Assembly (NCBI GenBank): GCA_018136815.1
Contig: CM030945.1
Location: 219,405-283,404 of the forward strand
DNA length: 64,000 bases
Direction of reading: 5' to 3'
DNA from: Isochrysis galbana
Taxonomy: Eukaryota > Haptophyta > Isochrysidales > Isochrysidaceae
The translations under genes and the position numbers were made by a program. Of this stretch, positions 61,372-64,000 are shown piece after piece (within the stretch, counting starts at the first letter, position 1; the number at the start of each line of letters is the position of its first letter). The notes under the pieces are model-generated. The model did no database searches, was not told the origin of the DNA, and saw nothing but the letters and a program-made list of their open reading frames with translations.

Positions 61372-62465
61372 CCTACTTTTATAAGTGGGGGTCAATGGGC
61401 GGAATGGGGGCCTCGCGCCCCCCTCACTCCATCGCGGACACCCCCCGGGGTGGGCGGGTGGGCCCGTACATTCAACCCCAGCCCCTGCGCCTTTGGCAAG
61501 GGCTGGGCACTCCTCAATCTGGCCCAGACCCCTCGTGGGCGCGGGCCGCGAGCTGCACTCCCACGCCCGCGTTGGGCCGCTGGGCCTGCCCTTGAGCTGA
61601 CTCCCCCCCTGTCCCTGGTTGCCAGGCCTACAGGGGACTTCGGGCGGACACCATGGCCAGCGAGGCAAGCGTGGGAGAGGCAGGGGGGCCCAGGGGCCGA
61701 GCTCCAGCCTCCACTTCCCCCTGAGCTGCCCTTGCTGGCGCTCTGGGAACCCCCAAACCCCAAACAAAGGCGACCCCTGACTGAGAGCAGGCCAGGGCGC
61801 ACGCATGGCGCATGGCGACGCGCCGCAGGGACAACGATGGGTGAGAGTGGAGAGAGGGAGAAGGAGAAGGGGGGGGGGGTTGCACCCCCCCCCCGATGGA
61901 GTGCAGTGAGAAATGGGCCCTGTTTACGTTAGCAAACAGGTGAGGGGCGGCTGGCGACAGGAGGAAGACGAGGAGGGAGTGGCTCAATGGCGAGGAGAAT
62001 ATCCCAAGTGGCGCAGGCTACTCGAGTCGCAGTCATTTATTTCTCGAGGACCGCTCACGGCGCGAGCTGGTAAGTAAGGGCCGTTCCTCTTGGTTGACGA
62101 GTTGACGAGAGTTTCTCCCCCCCCCCTTCCGGTGCCTTTTCCTGGTGAGTCGCCCGACGTAGGTCGGAGGTCTAGGTCGGTCCGCCTCACGCCTCAATCC
62201 TCACTCCTCACTCCTCACTGGTCACTTGGTTTTCCCTCGTCATAACTTGTGGGGAGTTAGAATGGGAGCCGGGGGTCTGCGAGGGGGGAAGTTTGAAGTT
62301 TTGAAGGGGTGCATAGGTGTATGTATCTGTGGCAACAACATGCGTCGAGCGTCGAGGCGTACGGGCAGGTGCGCTGAGGGTTGTGTTAGTACCGGTACCC
62401 GGTACCGGGCTAGGGCTCGTGAGAGTAGTGGTACGTACTAATTCTCAGTTGTATTATTACATCAA
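61372..62465 (+). mobile_element. Short retroelement family B, near full length
   Basis: The 5' hairpin CCTACTT-TTAT-AAGTGG (61372-61388) is followed by about 1.09 kb parallel to 42,985-42,000 on the other strand, ending ACTAATTCTCAGTTGTATTA. It holds a C-run at 61,883 and 62,118. No protein domain is seen. Confidence 0.75.
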
Positions 62466-62529
62466 GGTGCACTAGTGCACTAGCGAGCCATTGCCATTGC
62501 TCTTTGCTCGAGCCCAGAAAAAGAATGAA

Positions 62530-62710
62530 AAATAGTTACAGTTACACCTTGGAATATCGGCGTCTTCACTTAGCCGATGGCGGCGAAGCTGCGGGGCGCG
62601 GGTGCAGCTTCACCTGCACCTGCACCTGCAGAAACGCAGAAACCCCGGCAGAGCCCGGGGGCGGGCGTGCGGGTCGTCATCTGAGCTCTGAGCACCCAGG
62701 CATGCAACTA
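62530..62710 (+). repeat. Dispersed repeat F, copy 3
   Basis: Inverted relative to copies 1 and 2. It contains TTCACCTGCACCTGCACCTG and ACCCCGGCAGAGCCCGGGGG. Confidence 0.65.
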
Positions 62711-62821
62711 TGATCAGGGTCGCCGCCTAGGCTCGTTCAGAGCTTCAAGGCTCAGCGTCCCGGACTTTCAGCGTTGCGGGAGTGCAACAGGGACGAACGG
62801 TCCGTTTGCTGGAGGCGGTCG

Positions 62822-62868
62822 CCTCACTGAGACACTGAGACACTGAGACACTGAGACTGAGACCCCTT
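62822..62868 (+). repeat. GAGACACT tandem repeat
   Basis: Four to five direct GAGACACT units just upstream of the calcyphosin-like gene. Confidence 0.85.
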
Positions 62869-62943
62869 TTGTTTTTGGTGCGTTCAGCCCCCGCCACCTT
62901 TTACTCATAGATAGGAGTACCGATAGTTTCCCGTTTGCAGCCC

Positions 62944-64000
62944 ATGACGGACGGCTCGGAGGCTGTGGTTCACAAGATGCGCGAGGTGCTGAAGGGGCGC
63001 GGCGCGGCGGGGCCGCGCGGGCTGGCGAGGAACTTCAAGGTGCGCGCTGGGTGAGGCGCGCCGGACTGGGCGGGAGGCGGGCGCGGGGGAAGGGAAGGGA
63101 AGGGAAGGGGAAGGAGGTGCAAGAGGGGGTGGCGGCGGGGGAGAGAGGGGAGGGGGGGGGGGGAAGGCGATTAGGGGGAGGGGGAGGGGGAGGGTTGGAT
63201 GGAAGGGCGAGAATAATAGCAAAGGGGAGAGGGGATTAGGGGGAGGGGGAGGGGGCTGGTTGGATGGAAGGACGAGGAAGGTAGCAAAGGCAGTGGAGGA
63301 TGCTGGAGAAACGGGAGAGAGGCACAGGCACACGCAGAAGGAGGGATATGAAGGGACGAGGAAGGGGGAGAAGGAGAGACAACGGGGGAGGAAGAACACG
63401 GGAAACGCTGACCACAAGTGTAGCTGTCCGCTTTAGGCAGTCCCCATCGTGAGCATTGTTGTGCCACCACACTCCTACCCGCCCCGCCGCCCCGCATCAG
63501 ATCTGCGACCGAGATTCCACAGGCGGCCTCGATCTCGATGAGCTTCAGAAGTGCTGTAGTCTCTGTCGGCTCGGACTGACGGAGGGCGAGGTGATGGCCC
63601 TCTTCAACTACTTCGATCGCGACCACAACGGCAAGGTAAGTTTTGACGAGTTTTTGCGCACATTTCGTGGCAGGATGAGCCCTATACGACGAAAACTTGT
63701 CATCCGGATCTTTGACCTGCTTGATCGGGCCGGCGACGGTAACGGCACATTGTCGGTCGAGGACATCCGAAACTCATACAGCGCGAAGGACAACCCCGAG
63801 GTGAGAGCCGGACGAATCACGGTCACCGAGGCATTGAATGATTTTCTCGATGCGTTTGAAGGCGACGGCGGCAACCACGACGGAACCGTCACGCTGGACG
63901 AATGGACGAGGTATTACGAGGACCTCTCGGCATCAATCGACTCTGACGACTATTTTGGAGAGATGCTCGAACGCACGTGGCGAGCGCTGCAAGTCGAAAC
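62944..64000 (+). CDS. Calcyphosin-like EF-hand protein (3' end outside the window)
   Basis: A calcium-binding regulator. Exon 1 is 62944-63039 and exon 2 starts at 63501; the 461-bp intron is GTGCGC...CAG and phase 0. Residues follow calcyphosin closely: LKGRGAAGPRGLARNFK, then loop 1 DRDSTGGLDLDE, loop 2 DRDHNGKVSFDE, a third loop with insertions (DRAGDGNGTLSVED) and a fourth (NHDGTVTLDE). The NPEVRAGRITVTEALNDFLD and SIDSDDYFGEMLERTW stretches match the family's C-terminal half. About 198 residues are visible against roughly 190-210 for the family, so little is missing. GTAAGT at 63636 and GTGAGA at 63799 are inside coding sequence and are not donors. Confidence 0.88.
63040..63500 (+). other. 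Intron 1 of the calcyphosin-like gene
   Basis: Strongly purine-rich on the plus strand (GGGAGGGGGA units, a repeated GGTTGGATGGAAGG at 63,193 and 63,259). The minus-strand Pro/Ser frames through it are artefacts. Confidence 0.75.

Noticed and set aside
63636-63641. Textbook donor GTAAGT in the calcyphosin-like gene
   Set aside because: The bases encode V-S of the EF-hand loop DHNGKVSFDEF, and the frame stays open with family-matching sequence.

Overview
This is a GC-rich nuclear scaffold from a eukaryote, with two 100-N assembly gaps (25,748 and 38,901). The evidence is GT-AG introns, eukaryote-only genes (a Crooked-neck/CLF1 splicing factor, an RNA polymerase I RPA12 subunit, a GRIP-domain golgin, a calcyphosin-like EF-hand protein, a GPCR-like 7TM protein) and a dense load of piggyBac, LINE, hAT, Copia and short non-autonomous elements. 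The high GC, long GA/CT tracts and 5' splice sites of the form GTGCG rather than GTAAGT suggest a unicellular alga or protist, such as a haptophyte or pelagophyte. That placement is an inference; no marker gene here settles it.

Layout: 0-2.6 kb holds repeats, including an array of TTGAC-bearing units. 2.58-5.91 kb is a complete piggyBac-type transposon bounded by TTAA, with an apparently intact two-exon transposase. 6.1-8.1 kb (-) is a 3-exon EF-hand/coiled-coil protein. 9.6-11.8 kb (-) is a 5-exon, N-myristoylated ABHD17-like depalmitoylase. 12.4-16 kb is low-complexity DNA, a LINE 5' end, a LINE ORF2 tail fused to a hAT transposase tail, and a short HTH-like ORF. 16.6-17.5 kb is a SAM-domain membrane protein. 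17.6-21 kb is nested retroelement debris. 21.3-24.9 kb (-) is an 8-exon CLF1. 25.4-26.9 kb (-) is an incomplete gene around an assembly gap. 27.7-28.1 kb is RPA12. 28.3-29.5 kb is LINE 3' ends. 30.2-33.1 kb (-) is a Copia-type reverse transcriptase/RNase H with a separate upstream ORF. 34.5-39.9 kb is a 6-exon golgin. 40-53 kb is the densest repeat region and contains one intact gene (a PQ-loop membrane protein, 49.0-49.8 kb). 53.7-55.2 kb is an unrecognised protein. 59.2-60.4 kb is the 7TM receptor. 62.9 kb to the end is the start of a calcyphosin-like gene.

The host genes are unrelated housekeeping, trafficking or signalling genes and form no pathway together. Three exon models were checked by reading frame and closed exactly: CLF1 (2,067 coding nt), ABHD17-like (873 nt) and the EF-hand/coiled-coil gene (1,821 nt).

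The most notable structure is in the repeats. Several short retroelement families begin with CAAC followed by a small hairpin whose stem changes while pairing is largely kept. Two copies have exact 17- and 21-bp target duplications. A LINE family has its own 5' hairpin with a compensatory base pair. Three copies of one 5' module stop at the same nucleotide. A 183-bp MITE with 8-bp duplications sits in a LINE ORF whose other copies here confirm the empty site. Two piggyBac ends carry the same hairpin with an A-T to G-C swap.
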